From Brachybacterium aquaticum (GTDB lineage Bacteria > Actinomycetota > Actinomycetes > Actinomycetales > Dermabacteraceae): a stretch of 64,000 bases of DNA. Shown here in pieces: positions 1 through 8,436 of this stretch (positions are counted from its first letter, which is position 1; each line of letters begins with the position of its first letter). The stretch lies in contig NZ_JACHLZ010000001.1 in assembly GCF_014204755.1 (NCBI RefSeq), forward strand, positions 372,001 to 436,000. Reading direction: 5' to 3'. The position numbers and the translations under genes are program-made. The notes beneath the pieces were generated by a model, which ran no database searches, was not told the DNA's origin, and saw only the letters and a program-made list of their open reading frames with translations.

Positions 1-240
1 GATGATCAGCACGGTCACCGACATGGCCGCGGCATTCGCCGCCGCGACCAGCGGCAGCAGCCAGCGCCAGTGCCGGTGGCGCAGCAGCAGCGCCGCGCCG
101 AGCACGAGGGCGAGCAGGCCCCGCACCAGGCCCATCCACGTGGTGGACAGCAGCAGCTGCGCGATCGCCTCGGCCGTGACGGCGACGAGGATCGCCGCCT
201 CCTGCCAGCGCTGCCGCGCCGGAGCTCCCTGGTGGTCCAC
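1..240 (-). CDS. membrane protein, N-terminal part (runs off the window)
   Basis: About 80 residues are visible, read from a GTG near 240 down to the window edge. After a short polar start (VDHQGAPARQRWQEA) come hydrophobic stretches rich in Ala, Leu and Val, two to three membrane helices interrupted by a basic loop (LLRHRHWRW). The frame fits the strand opposite to the ABC exporter that follows. Such an N-terminus is common in sensor histidine kinases next to ABC-2 exporters, but no kinase motif is inside the window, so the role is open. Start choice is uncertain because no clear ribosome binding site is seen. Confidence 0.5.
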   Translation of the reverse strand, partial: MDHQGAPARQRWQEAAILVAVTAEAIAQLLLSTTWMGLVRGLLALVLGAALLLRHRHWRWLLPLVAAANAAAMSVTVLII

Positions 241-377
241 GGCGCCACTGTACCGACGGGGCGGGCGACGAAAGGCGGACGAAGGGCGGCGGCGCGGCCG
301 ACGGAGGTCGGTGCCCCCGGGCCCTCCGGCCCGGGCCCGACAGACCTTCGTCAGTCAGGCGCGCGCCGGGGGTCGGT

Positions 378-391
378 GTCGGCCGACGGGG
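378..391. repeat. dispersed palindrome repeat, intergenic copy
   Basis: GTCGGCCGACGGGG, the full form of a motif found many times in this window. This copy lies 22 bases before the ABC ATPase start. The ten-base core GTCGGCCGAC is self-complementary. Function unknown. Confidence 0.6.
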
Positions 392-412
392 ACCGGGGAG
401 GACGCTTCAGCC

Positions 413-1375
413 ATGAGCCACGACGAGCCCCACGAGACCGACGAGACCCCTGCCGCCGCCCCCGCCCTCGAGGTGCGCGGACTGACCAAGCGCTACGGCG
501 ACCGCACGGCCGTCGACGACCTCACCTTCTCCTGCCGCCCCGGCACCATCACCGGATTCCTCGGCCCCAACGGCGCCGGCAAGTCCACCACCCTGCGGAT
601 CCTCACGGGCCTCGCCGACGCGGATCACGGCGAGGCGCTCGTGAGCGGTCGCCGTTACCGCACCCTGCGCCGCCCCGCCCGCGAGATCGGCGTCATGCTC
701 GACGCCCGCGCCCTGCACGGCGGCCGCACCGGCATCGAGACCCTGCGCCTGGCCGCGAGGACGGTCGGCATGCCGAGAGGCCGCGCCGAGGAGGTGCTCG
801 CGATGGTGGGCCTCGAGGGTGCGGCGAAGGTCCGCGTGGGCGGCTACTCCTACGGCATGCGCCAGCGGCTCGGGATCGGGACGGCGCTGATCGGCGACCC
901 CGACGTGCTCGTGCTCGACGAGCCCGCCAACGGCCTGGACCCCGAGGGGATCCGCTGGATGCGCCGCCTGCTGCGCTCCTTCGCGGATGCCGGCGGCACC
1001 GTGCTGCTCTCCAGCCACCAGCTGCGCGAGGTCGAGGCGACCGTGGACCGGCTCGTGGTGATCTCCCGCGGCCGGCTGGTGCGCGAGGGGACCCTCGCCG
1101 ACCTCACCGCCGTCACCGGCACCCGCGTCGCGAGCGCGGACATGCCGGCGCTCGTGCGGGCCCTGGACCTCCACGGCATCGCCCACGAGCTGCGCGCCGG
1201 CGGTGAGCTCGTCGCGAGCCTCAGCCCCGAGGACATGGGCCGCCTCGCCCTGCGCGAGCAGCTCGTGCTCACCGCGCTCGGCACCAGCGAGGGCAGCGGC
1301 CTCGAGGAGGTCTTCTTCCAGCTCACCGGCGAGGGCGAGCCCGCCCTCGCTCCGGCCACCGCCGCCGCGGCCTGA
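413..1375 (+). CDS. ABC transporter ATP-binding protein (ABC-2 exporter)
   Basis: 320 residues; cytoplasmic ATPase that should power the permease encoded next. Visible motifs: Walker A GPNGAGKST (51-59), a signature variant YGMRQRL, Walker B VLVLDEPANGLDPEG, and the H-loop in LLSSHQL. The C-terminal ~90 residues are an extra domain typical of drug, lantibiotic or bacteriocin-type ABC-2 ATPases. ATG at 413 was chosen because the family begins near here; the frame is open upstream but that part is low-complexity and unlike coding sequence. The permease starts 31 bases downstream, so the two form an operon. Substrate cannot be told. Confidence 0.93.
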   Translation: MSHDEPHETDETPAAAPALEVRGLTKRYGDRTAVDDLTFSCRPGTITGFLGPNGAGKSTTLRILTGLADADHGEALVSGRRYRTLRRPAREIGVMLDARALHGGRTGIETLRLAARTVGMPRGRAEEVLAMVGLEGAAKVRVGGYSYGMRQRLGIGTALIGDPDVLVLDEPANGLDPEGIRWMRRLLRSFADAGGTVLLSSHQLREVEATVDRLVVISRGRLVREGTLADLTAVTGTRVASADMPALVRALDLHGIAHELRAGGELVASLSPEDMGRLALREQLVLTALGTSEGSGLEEVFFQLTGEGEPALAPATAAAA

Positions 1376-1406
1376 TCCGCGACCCACCCGCTCAAGGAGC
1401 CCTCCC

Positions 1407-2141
1407 ATGCGACCCGACCTCGACCTGCGCGCCGCCCTCGACACCCGCGGCGCCGCGATCCTGCTGACCCTGTCCCTGTTCGCCCTCGCCGGCACCGCCG
1501 CGCTCGGCGGCCTCCTCCAGCCCTCCCTCATGGAGGGCCGCACAAGCGACGTCGAGCTGACCGTGGTGCTCATGACCCTGCCCCTCGCGCTCATCCTCCC
1601 GGCAGTGATCGTGCCGGTCGTGGCGGGGGAGTGGTCCGACCGCTCCATCCAGAACACCTTCCTCCAGCGCCCCGGCCGCGCCGGCGTGCTCGGCTCCAAG
1701 ACCCTCACGGCGCTGGTCCTCGCCGCCGGGATCGTGCTGGTCACGGTGCTGCTCGCGCTCGGGGCGACCTGGGTGGGCGGCGAGCTGCTCGGCGAGGGCG
1801 CGATCCTCTCCACCCTCGACGGCGTGCTGACCACGCAGCTCGCCGTGCTCGGCGCGACCGTGCTGCTGTCCCTCTCCATGGGGATCCTGCTGCAGTCCAC
1901 CGTGCTCGGCATCGTCGCCGCGATCGGCATCCCGTTCGTCGTCTCGACCGCGGGGACGCTCGCCGTCGCCTTCGGCTCCGAGACCCTCGCCGAGATCGTG
2001 CGGGCCCTGGACCTCACCGCCGCCGCCGTGGCGCTCGCCGAGGGGCGCGCCGGTGCGTTCGAGCTGCTGCCGCTGGTGCTGCTGGTGCTCCTGCCCGCCG
2101 TGCTCGGCACCCGGCGCTGGATGCGGCGCGAGATCGCCTGA
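1407..2141 (+). CDS. ABC-2 type transporter permease
   Basis: 244 residues with about six hydrophobic segments (for example LLTLSLFALAGTAALGG and LALILPAVIVPVVAG), the usual make-up of an ABC-2 membrane subunit. AAGGAG lies 8 bases before the ATG. It follows the ATPase directly, so the two probably form a homodimeric-pump exporter in the cytoplasmic membrane. The motif EWSDRSIQNTFLQRPGR resembles the conserved cytoplasmic loop of this family. Substrate unknown. Confidence 0.88.
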   Translation: MRPDLDLRAALDTRGAAILLTLSLFALAGTAALGGLLQPSLMEGRTSDVELTVVLMTLPLALILPAVIVPVVAGEWSDRSIQNTFLQRPGRAGVLGSKTLTALVLAAGIVLVTVLLALGATWVGGELLGEGAILSTLDGVLTTQLAVLGATVLLSLSMGILLQSTVLGIVAAIGIPFVVSTAGTLAVAFGSETLAEIVRALDLTAAAVALAEGRAGAFELLPLVLLVLLPAVLGTRRWMRREIA

Positions 2142-2187
2142 GCGGGAGCCTGGGACCCTCCCGCCCGAGGTCCGGCCTAGGATGGCC

Positions 2188-2259
2188 GGACCCTGCACCC
2201 CACTGGACACCGCACCCCACCGGACCCCGCATCCCACCGGACCCCGCACCCCACCGGAC
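2188..2259. repeat. four 17-bp tandem repeats in a 5' leader
   Basis: Four units at 2188-2204, 2205-2221, 2222-2238 and 2239-2255, consensus GGACCCCGCACCCCACC, plus a partial GGAC. They lie between a good -10 element (TAGGAT, 2178-2183) and the start codon at 2272, so they would be transcribed as leader. Units differ at one to three positions. Confidence 0.85.
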
Positions 2260-2271
2260 AAGGAAGACCGC

Positions 2272-3963
2272 ATGGCCCTCGCCTCCCGTGCCCGCCGCCC
2301 CCTCACCCGCCTCGCTGCGGCGGCGGCCGCGACAGTGCTGCTGCTGAGCGGCTGCACCGACGCCGGAGGAGGCACCGGCGCCAACGGGGCCAGCGACGGC
2401 GGAAGCTCCTCCTCGTCGGCCGACGGGGGCGACACGGGCACCCAGGACGACCAGGGCACCCAGGACGACCAGGGCACCCAGGACGACCAGTCGGCGGGCC
2501 CCGCGCTCCAGGAGGTCGGCGAGTCCGCCGCGATGGGCATCGACGGCGACCCCGCGAGCGATCCGGCGTACGAGACCTACTACTCCCAGCAGATCCAGTG
2601 GGGCGCCTGCGAGGGCATCGAGGTCGACGGCGCCGAGTGCGGCACGATCACCGTGCCGCTGCAGTGGAACGACCCCGGTGCCGGGGACATCGACATCGCC
2701 GTCGGCCGCATCGCCGCGACCGGCCGGAGCGAGGGCTCCCTGGTCATCAACCCCGGCGGACCCGGCGGCTCCGGGGTGAACTTCCTCGAGTCCGTGCCGT
2801 ACCTGATCTCCCAGGGCGTCCGTGCCCAGTACGACATGGTCGGCTTCGACCCGCGCGGCGTGAACCGCTCCGCCCCCGTCGAGTGCCTCGACGACGCCGA
2901 GACCGACGAGTACCTCGCCGCCACCGGCGAGCCCGGCAGCGAGGACGGCGACGCGCTCGCCGAGGAGTGGGGCACGCGGGTCGTCGAGGCCTGCGAGGCC
3001 AACTCCGGCGACGTGCTGCCCTACGTCGACACGTACTCCGCCGCCCGCGACATGGACGTGCTGCGCGCGGCGCTGGGCAGCGAGCAGCTCGACTACCTCG
3101 GCTACTCCTACGGCACCTACCTCGGCGCCAGCTACGCGGACCTGTACCCCGAGCGGGTGGGGCACTTCGTGCTCGACGGCGCCCTGGACCCCAGCATCTC
3201 GATGAACGAGTTCTCCGCCGGCCAGGCCGAGGGCTTCGAGCACGCCACCGACGCGTTCGTCGCCGACTGCCTGAACGCCGGCGAGGAGTGCCCCTTGCGC
3301 GGCAACGCCGCCGAGGCCAAGCAGCAGCTGCTGAACTTCTTCGCCGGCGTGGACGAGTCACCGCTGACCACCACCGATCCCGACCGGCTGCTCACCGGTG
3401 CGCTCGCCCGCTCCGCCTTCCTCGTCCTGCTCTACGAGGACTCCCTGTGGCAGATGGGCCGCGAGGCCCTCTCCTCCGCCATGAGCGGCGACGGGGCGCC
3501 CCTGCTGAACATCGCCGACCTCTCCTCCGAGCGCTCGGCCGACGGCACCTACCGCACCAACGCGACCTTCGCGATCTCCGCCGTGAACTGCCTGGACCAC
3601 CCCGGTGTCGCCGACGAGCAGTGGGTCGAGCAGGAGGCCGAGCGCCTCGCCGAGCTGTACCCGACCTTCGGCCCGATGCTCGGCGGTCAGGGCTGCGCCC
3701 TGTGGCCCGAGGAGCCGGTGCGCGAGCCCGCGCCGATCAGCGCCGAGGGCGCCGGCCCCATCGTCGTCATCGGCACCACCGGCGATCCCGCCACCCCCTA
3801 CCAGTGGTCCGAGAGCCTCGCCTCCCAGCTCGACGACGCGGTGCTGCTGACCCATCAGGGCAACGGCCACACCGCCTACGGCCGCTCCGGCGGCTGCATC
3901 GAGGAGCAGGTCGACGCCTACCTCCTCCAGGACACGGTCCCGGAGGACGGCTTCACCTGCTGA
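2272..3963 (+). CDS. secreted lipoprotein peptidase, S33 alpha/beta hydrolase (tripeptidyl aminopeptidase type)
   Basis: 563 residues. A basic N-terminus and a hydrophobic stretch end in the lipobox LLSGC (Cys28), so the enzyme should be lipid-anchored outside the cell. A Ser/Gly/Asp linker follows, with three exact GTQDDQ repeats. The catalytic domain shows the oxyanion motif NPGGPGGSG, the nucleophile elbow GYSYG (Ser279), Asp505 in GTTGDPATP and His533 in GNGHTAYG, the order expected of the TAP-like S33 family that removes N-terminal peptides. It contains a copy of the dispersed palindrome at 2415-2429 in the linker. Transcribed from its own promoter, with a repeat-filled leader. Confidence 0.92.
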   Translation: MALASRARRPLTRLAAAAAATVLLLSGCTDAGGGTGANGASDGGSSSSSADGGDTGTQDDQGTQDDQGTQDDQSAGPALQEVGESAAMGIDGDPASDPAYETYYSQQIQWGACEGIEVDGAECGTITVPLQWNDPGAGDIDIAVGRIAATGRSEGSLVINPGGPGGSGVNFLESVPYLISQGVRAQYDMVGFDPRGVNRSAPVECLDDAETDEYLAATGEPGSEDGDALAEEWGTRVVEACEANSGDVLPYVDTYSAARDMDVLRAALGSEQLDYLGYSYGTYLGASYADLYPERVGHFVLDGALDPSISMNEFSAGQAEGFEHATDAFVADCLNAGEECPLRGNAAEAKQQLLNFFAGVDESPLTTTDPDRLLTGALARSAFLVLLYEDSLWQMGREALSSAMSGDGAPLLNIADLSSERSADGTYRTNATFAISAVNCLDHPGVADEQWVEQEAERLAELYPTFGPMLGGQGCALWPEEPVREPAPISAEGAGPIVVIGTTGDPATPYQWSESLASQLDDAVLLTHQGNGHTAYGRSGGCIEEQVDAYLLQDTVPEDGFTC

Positions 3964-4060
3964 CGGGGGCGACCGGGGTGACGGGGATCGCCCCGGACAG
4001 CTTTGCACCCGTCGATCCGGGTCACGTACAGTGATCCGGTCCGCCGCCCTGCGCGGCGAC

Positions 4061-4133
4061 GCCGCCTTAGCTCAGTCGGCAGAGCGATTCACTCGTAATG
4101 AATAGGTCGCGGGTTCGATTCCCGCAGGCGGCT
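4061..4133 (+). tRNA. tRNA-Thr (CGT)
   Basis: Clover-leaf drawn by eye: acceptor GCCGCCT/AGGCGGC, D-arm GCTC...AGAGC, anticodon loop CTCGTAA with anticodon CGT, T-arm GCGGG-TTCGATT-CCCGC, discriminator T. CCA is not encoded. Confidence 0.97.
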
Positions 4134-4141
4134 CCGCAGGT

Positions 4142-4174
4142 CAGGCCCGGTCCCCGGTGAGGGGGCCGGGCCTG
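4142..4174. terminator. hairpin between tRNA-Thr and the GNAT gene
   Basis: CAGGCCCGG plus TCCCC pairs with GGGGG plus CCGGGCCTG, a 14-bp stem with one G-T pair and a five-base loop. No T-run follows. Placed to serve the tRNA and the convergent acetyltransferase gene. Confidence 0.6.
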
Positions 4175-4196
4175 CTCCGTTCCCGGCGCGCCCAGG

Positions 4197-4772
4197 TCAC
4201 GCCGGGGCGACGGTGCGCCGCGCGACCGTCTTGCGCTTGCCGAGGCTCCGCTCGATCGTGAACCCCGCCTTCTCGAACATGGCCCGGGTGCCGTTGTGCA
4301 GGAACGAGGAGGAGGTGCGCTTCCCCTCCACCAGCTCGTTCGGGAAGGAGACGACCTCCCCGCCGCCCGCCGCGGCGATCAGGCCGAGCGCCCCGTCGAG
4401 CGCCTCGCGCGCCACGCCCTGGCGGCGATGGTCGCGGTCCACGAAGAAGCAGGTGATCCGCCACGGCGCGGGCGAGGTCTCGCCCGCGTCGTACTCCTTG
4501 CGGTGGTAGATGTTCGGCAGCTCGAGCGGGCTGCCGTACTCGCACCAGGCGATCGCCTGCTCGCCCTCGAGTACCAGCGCCGCATGCGCGACGCCCTCCT
4601 CGACGAGCCGCCGCTTGAACGTCGGCCCGTCGTGCTCGCCCTTGAGGGTCATCGGGGTGTCGCCGTGGAAGTAGGAGCACCAGCAGCCGCCCCACACGCC
4701 GTTGTGCTTCGCAGCGAGGGCCTCCCAGGCGGGGAAGGTCTCGGTGGTCAGGGCGCGGATCTCGTGAGCCAT
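4197..4772 (-). CDS. GNAT-family N-acetyltransferase
   Basis: 191 residues. The core shows RDHRRQGVAREAL, the acetyl-CoA pyrophosphate-binding motif A (Q/RxxGxG/A), preceded by the strand ITCFFVD and followed by a C-terminal part ending in KAGFTIERSLGKRKTV. The WCSYFHG N-terminal segment occurs in a subgroup of uncharacterised actinobacterial acetyltransferases. ATG at 4772 is supported by GGAGGAG five bases upstream; the longer frame above it is shadow. The acceptor substrate is unknown. Confidence 0.85.
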   Translation of the reverse strand: MAHEIRALTTETFPAWEALAAKHNGVWGGCWCSYFHGDTPMTLKGEHDGPTFKRRLVEEGVAHAALVLEGEQAIAWCEYGSPLELPNIYHRKEYDAGETSPAPWRITCFFVDRDHRRQGVAREALDGALGLIAAAGGGEVVSFPNELVEGKRTSSSFLHNGTRAMFEKAGFTIERSLGKRKTVARRTVAPA

Positions 4773-4919
4773 CCCGGCTCCTCCCGGTGGGGCGGGGCCC
4801 GTCCTCGGACTCCGCGGTGGGGTCAGTCTGCGCGCGGGGGAGGGGCGCGTCAAGGGCGCGCGGGCCGGCCCGCGCAGGGCTCCTCATGCACCTCTTGCAC
4901 CGCCGCCCGGACTGCGACG

Positions 4920-4953
4920 CTTTCTTGATTCTGTCCAGAAAGGTGACTAGGGT
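4920..4953 (+). promoter_or_regulatory. promoter and candidate Fur/PerR-type operator of the fur-kat operon
   Basis: A -35 TTGATT (4925-4930) and -10 TAGGGT (4948-4953) are 17 bases apart, and the ATG follows the -10 by 7 bases, predicting a leaderless or near-leaderless mRNA. An inverted repeat with exact arms CTTTCT (4920-4925) and AGAAAG (4937-4942) overlaps the -35 and spacer, a good place for autorepression. Operator assignment is inference. Confidence 0.7.
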
Positions 4954-4960
4954 GTGAGCC

Positions 4961-5407
4961 ATGTCGAGCACCGACCACACCTCCGCCCTGCGGAGCGCCG
5001 GCCTGCGCGTGACCGCCCCGCGGCTCGCGACCCTGGCCGCGGTCGAGGCCCACCCGCACGCTGACGCCGAGACCATCGCCCAGGCCGTCCGCGAGCACCT
5101 GGGCACGGTCTCCCGCCAGGCGGTCTACGACGTCCTGAACGCCCTGTCCGATGCGGAGCTGCTGCGCCGCGTCTCCGTCGGCGGGCGCAGCATGCAGTAC
5201 GAGCTGCACCGCCACGACAACCACCACCACCTGGTGTGCCGCGAGTGCGGGCGCCTGGAGGACGTCCCGTGCGCTATCGGCGAGGCACCGTGCCTGCTGC
5301 CGCACGACGACCACGGCTTCGAGATCGAGGTCGCCGACGTGGTCTACCGGGGCGTCTGCTCCGAGTGCCGCGCGCGCCTCGCCGCCACCACCCCGAGAAC
5401 TCCCTGA
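4961..5407 (+). CDS. Fur-family transcriptional regulator (PerR/FurA-like)
   Basis: 148 residues. N-terminal winged helix ([33 protein letters not shown], then [15 protein letters not shown] for DNA recognition) and a C-terminal metal-binding dimer domain with [14 protein letters not shown] and a second zinc pair VCSEC. His and Asp residues fit the regulatory metal site of the PerR/Fur family. It lies 91 bases upstream of catalase, the classic FurA-catalase arrangement in which peroxide oxidation relieves repression. The promoter carries an inverted repeat over the -35, so autoregulation is likely. Which metal and signal it senses cannot be read from sequence. Confidence 0.93.
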   Translation: MSSTDHTSALRSAGLRVTAPRLATLAAVEAHPHADAETIAQAVREHLGTVSRQAVYDVLNALSDAELLRRVSVGGRSMQYELHRHDNHHHLVCRECGRLEDVPCAIGEAPCLLPHDDHGFEIEVADVVYRGVCSECRARLAATTPRTP

Positions 5408-5498
5408 GGCGCGGCCCCGCCGCTCCCCAGGGTCGCAGGACCGCTGTCTCCGCAGTTCGTCACGACCTGTCAGAAACCCACCACCCGAGGAGAGTCCC

Positions 5499-7010
5499 AT
5501 GACCGATCTGGATCCCACCGCCCCCCACGACGGCTCGCTCCCGTCGACCACCGAGTCCGGCGCCCCGCGCCAGTCCGACGCGCACTCGCTGAGCCTCGGC
5601 GCCGACGGCCCGCTGATGCTCCACGACGTCGCCCTGGTCGAGAAGCTCGCCCGCTTCGACCGCGAGCGCATCCCGGAGCGCAGCCCCCACGCGAAGGGCT
5701 CCGGCGCCTTCGGCGAGCTCGAGATCACCGAGGACGTCTCGCAGTACACCAAGGCCGGCCTGTTCCAGAAGGGCACCAAGACCCCGATGCTGGCGCGGTT
5801 CTCCACCGTGGCCGGTGAGCTGGGCTCGCCCGACACCTGGCGCGACGTGCGCGGCTTCGCGCTGAAGTTCTACACCCAGGAGGGGAACTTCGACATCGTC
5901 GGGAACAACACCCCGATCTTCTTCCTGCGCGACCCGATGAAGTTCCCCGACTTCATCCACTCCCAGAAGCGCCTGCCGGCCTCCGGCCTGCGCGACAACA
6001 CCATGCAGTGGGACTTCTGGACCCTCTCCCCGGAGAGCGCCCACCAGGTCACCTACCTCATGGGCGATCGCGGTCTGCCCAAGACCTGGCGCCACATGAA
6101 CGGCTACTCCTCGCACACCTACATGTGGGTCAACGAGGCCGGCGAGAAGTTCTGGGTCAAGTACCACTTCCTCACCGAGCAGGGCCTGGAGTTCCTCAGC
6201 AACGAGGAGGCCGAGAAGCTGGCCGGCTCCGACGCGGACTACCACCGCCGCGACCTGTTCGACTCGATCAACGCCGGCGACTTCCCGTCCTGGAAGGTCG
6301 AGGTGCAGGTCATGCCCTACGAGGAGGCGAAGCAGTACCGCTTCAACCCCTTCGACCTCACCAAGACCTGGTCGAAGAAGGACTACCCGCGCATCCCCGT
6401 GGGCCGCTTCACCCTGAACCAGAACCCCTCCAACCACTACGCGCAGATCGAGCAGGCCGCCTTCAGCCCCTCGAACACCGTGCCGGGCACGGGCGTGTCC
6501 CCGGACAAGATGCTGCTGGGCCGCGTGTTCTCCTACCCCGATGCGCAGCGCAACCGCCTGGGCACCAACTTCAACCAGCTGCCCGTGAACCGTCCCGTCG
6601 TCGAGACCAACTCGTACGACAAGGAGGGCGCGATGGAGTTCTTCCACAGCGGTGACGCCCCGGTCTACGCGCCGAACTCCTTCGGCCGCGCGTACCAGGA
6701 GGAGCAGGGCCCGGTCGACAACGGCTGGGAGGCCGACGGCACCCTGGTCCGCTCCGCGTACACCCTGCACGCCGAGGACGACGACTTCGGCCAGGCCCAC
6801 ACCCTGATCCGCGAGGTCATGGACGAGGGCGCCCGCCAGCGCCTCATCGAGACCGTCTCCGGTGCGCTGTCCACCGTGGTCGAGCCCGTCCTCTCCAATG
6901 CCTTCCAGTACTGGAAGAACATCGATCAGGAGGTCGGCGAGGCCATCGAGGCCGCGGTCAAGGCCGGCCAGGACGAGCAGGTCCCCGGCGCGGATCCCGT
7001 CGACGAGTGA
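5499..7010 (+). CDS. katA: monofunctional haem catalase (clade 3, small subunit)
   Basis: 503 residues, normal for small-subunit catalases, which turn hydrogen peroxide into water and oxygen in the cytoplasm. The distal His64 is in [10 protein letters not shown] (usually preceded by VV; here SP), the Asn region is [15 protein letters not shown], and the proximal haem ligand Tyr346 is in [14 protein letters not shown]. The RFSTVAGE motif is intact. ATG at 5499 has GAGGAGAG upstream. Co-transcription with the Fur-type gene is likely. Confidence 0.96.
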   Translation: MTDLDPTAPHDGSLPSTTESGAPRQSDAHSLSLGADGPLMLHDVALVEKLARFDRERIPERSPHAKGSGAFGELEITEDVSQYTKAGLFQKGTKTPMLARFSTVAGELGSPDTWRDVRGFALKFYTQEGNFDIVGNNTPIFFLRDPMKFPDFIHSQKRLPASGLRDNTMQWDFWTLSPESAHQVTYLMGDRGLPKTWRHMNGYSSHTYMWVNEAGEKFWVKYHFLTEQGLEFLSNEEAEKLAGSDADYHRRDLFDSINAGDFPSWKVEVQVMPYEEAKQYRFNPFDLTKTWSKKDYPRIPVGRFTLNQNPSNHYAQIEQAAFSPSNTVPGTGVSPDKMLLGRVFSYPDAQRNRLGTNFNQLPVNRPVVETNSYDKEGAMEFFHSGDAPVYAPNSFGRAYQEEQGPVDNGWEADGTLVRSAYTLHAEDDDFGQAHTLIREVMDEGARQRLIETVSGALSTVVEPVLSNAFQYWKNIDQEVGEAIEAAVKAGQDEQVPGADPVDE

Positions 7011-7046
7011 TCCCTGCCCGGTGACCTGAGCGGTCCCGGAACGCCG

Positions 7047-7080
7047 CGGCAGCCCGTCCCCGGAAGGGGGCGGGCCGCCG
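7047..7080 (+). terminator. hairpin after catalase
   Basis: CGGC, AGCCCGTCCCC, loop GGAA, GGGGGCGGGC and GCCG form a nearly continuous GC-rich stem about 35 bases after the stop codon. No T-run, as is usual at this GC content. Confidence 0.55.
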
Positions 7081-7119
7081 TCGTGTGCGGTGGGCGAGCG
7101 GTGCTGCTCAGTCGCCGGG

Positions 7120-7503
7120 TCAGACGACGAGCACCTCGCAGGGGGCGGAGAGCAGCAGCTTCTGCACGGTCAGCCCCAGCAGGTGCCGGGCGAGCTCGCG
7201 CTGGCGGCGCACGCCGATCACCAGCAGCTCGGCCTTCTCCTCGGTGACCACGCGCAGCAACACGTCGGCGATGTCGTCGTCGACGGTCTCCTGGCGGAAG
7301 GCGACGCGCACGGTCGCGCCGCGCAGCTCGTCGCGCGCGATCTCCAGCTGCTGGTCATTCGCGTGGCGGGGATCCTCATCGACGCCCTCGCGCAGCACGT
7401 TCACCACGATCAGCGGGCCGCCGCGCTGCTCGGCCTCCTGCCGCGCCGCGGCGAGCGCGGCGAAGCCCACCTCGGTGGGGATGAATCCGACGACGACGGC
7501 CAT
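7120..7503 (-). CDS. universal stress protein (UspA-type)
   Basis: 127 residues forming one Usp domain. Visible: VVVGFIPTEVGFAALAAA at the start, the strand PLIVVNVL, ELLVIGVRRQRELARHLLG and the end KLLLSAPCEVLVV. This resembles the nucleotide-binding subgroup (G-2x-G-9x-G[S/T]), but the usual G(S)xG(S)V spacing is imperfect, so ATP binding is unsure. Two ATGs lie side by side (7506, 7503); GGAG is better spaced for the second. Probably monocistronic. Confidence 0.85.
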   Translation of the reverse strand: MAVVVGFIPTEVGFAALAAARQEAEQRGGPLIVVNVLREGVDEDPRHANDQQLEIARDELRGATVRVAFRQETVDDDIADVLLRVVTEEKAELLVIGVRRQRELARHLLGLTVQKLLLSAPCEVLVV

Positions 7504-7543
7504 CATGCGCTCCTCGGGGTGCGGGCTCGGGTTGCGCCCGATC

Positions 7544-8224
7544 CTACTTGTCCTGCTGGTCTGCGGAGCGTCCCTGCGGGCCATCGGCCCGGCGCTGCCC
7601 GGACAGGGCCTGGATCTCGTCCATGATCCGGGCGGTCAGCAGGCGTCGGCGCAGCCCCTTGGAGGCCGACGGGTCGATCTCCTCGGGCAGGATCGGAGTG
7701 CCCACGCGGATCGTGATCGCGCCGCGCTCGGGGAGGAGGCGGGAGAACATGTGCTCGGTGCCCTTGACGCCCACCGGGATCACCGGGCACCCGGCCTCGA
7801 GCGCGAGCCAGGCCGCGCCCTGCTTGCCCTGGTGCAGCAGGCCGTCCTTGGAGCGGTGGCCCTCGGGGTAGACGGCGAAGCCCGCCCCGCTGCGGAGGAT
7901 CTCGAGCCCCGCCTGCAGGGCGCCCTTGCCGGAGGCGAGGGCCTCGCGGTCCACGGGCACGGCGCCCACGGCGTCGAAGAACCAGCGCAGCACCGCGCCC
8001 TGCGGGCCCTTCTGGGTCCACAGCGTGTCCTTGGCGACGAAGCGGATCGTGCGCGGCAGCACCACCGGGATCATGAAGCTGTCCATGTTGGCGAGATGGT
8101 TCGAGGCGATGACGAACGCGCCCTGCTCCGGGACATTCTCCAGACCGCTCACCCTGGGGTTCCAGATCAGCCTGACGAGGGGGCGCGCGAAGGCGCGCGC
8201 GCCGATGTAGAAGCGTCCGGCCAC
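7544..8224 (-). CDS. 1-acyl-sn-glycerol-3-phosphate acyltransferase (PlsC family)
   Basis: 226 residues. The acyltransferase block I is SNHLANMDSF (His-x4-Asp), block II GAVPVDRE, block III YPEGHRSKDGLLHQGKQGAAWLA and block IV CPVIPVGVKGTEHMF. These acylate lysophosphatidate at the membrane to give phosphatidate. GTG at 8224 is preceded by AGGAGGACACCA, a strong ribosome binding site, so I prefer it to upstream starts. It is followed by the stress-protein gene with 37 bases between. Exact acceptor specificity (lipid, glycolipid) is not certain. Confidence 0.9.
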   Translation of the reverse strand: MAGRFYIGARAFARPLVRLIWNPRVSGLENVPEQGAFVIASNHLANMDSFMIPVVLPRTIRFVAKDTLWTQKGPQGAVLRWFFDAVGAVPVDREALASGKGALQAGLEILRSGAGFAVYPEGHRSKDGLLHQGKQGAAWLALEAGCPVIPVGVKGTEHMFSRLLPERGAITIRVGTPILPEEIDPSASKGLRRRLLTARIMDEIQALSGQRRADGPQGRSADQQDK

Positions 8225-8436
8225 TGGTGTCCTCCTTGAGGGGTCTGATCGCGGACCACGATAGCGCCGCCGTGCAGGTGGGGACGGTCGGCGGCACGAC
8301 TCGGGCACGGGTGCGTGTGGTAGAACAGGCGTGCGTCACGCGCCCGCCAGGGGCGCGCAGCCGGGGACCGTCCGGCGCCGCCGGCCCGTCGGCCGAGCGC
8401 GGCGCCCGTCCCCGACGATCCCCGAGGAGCCTGTCG

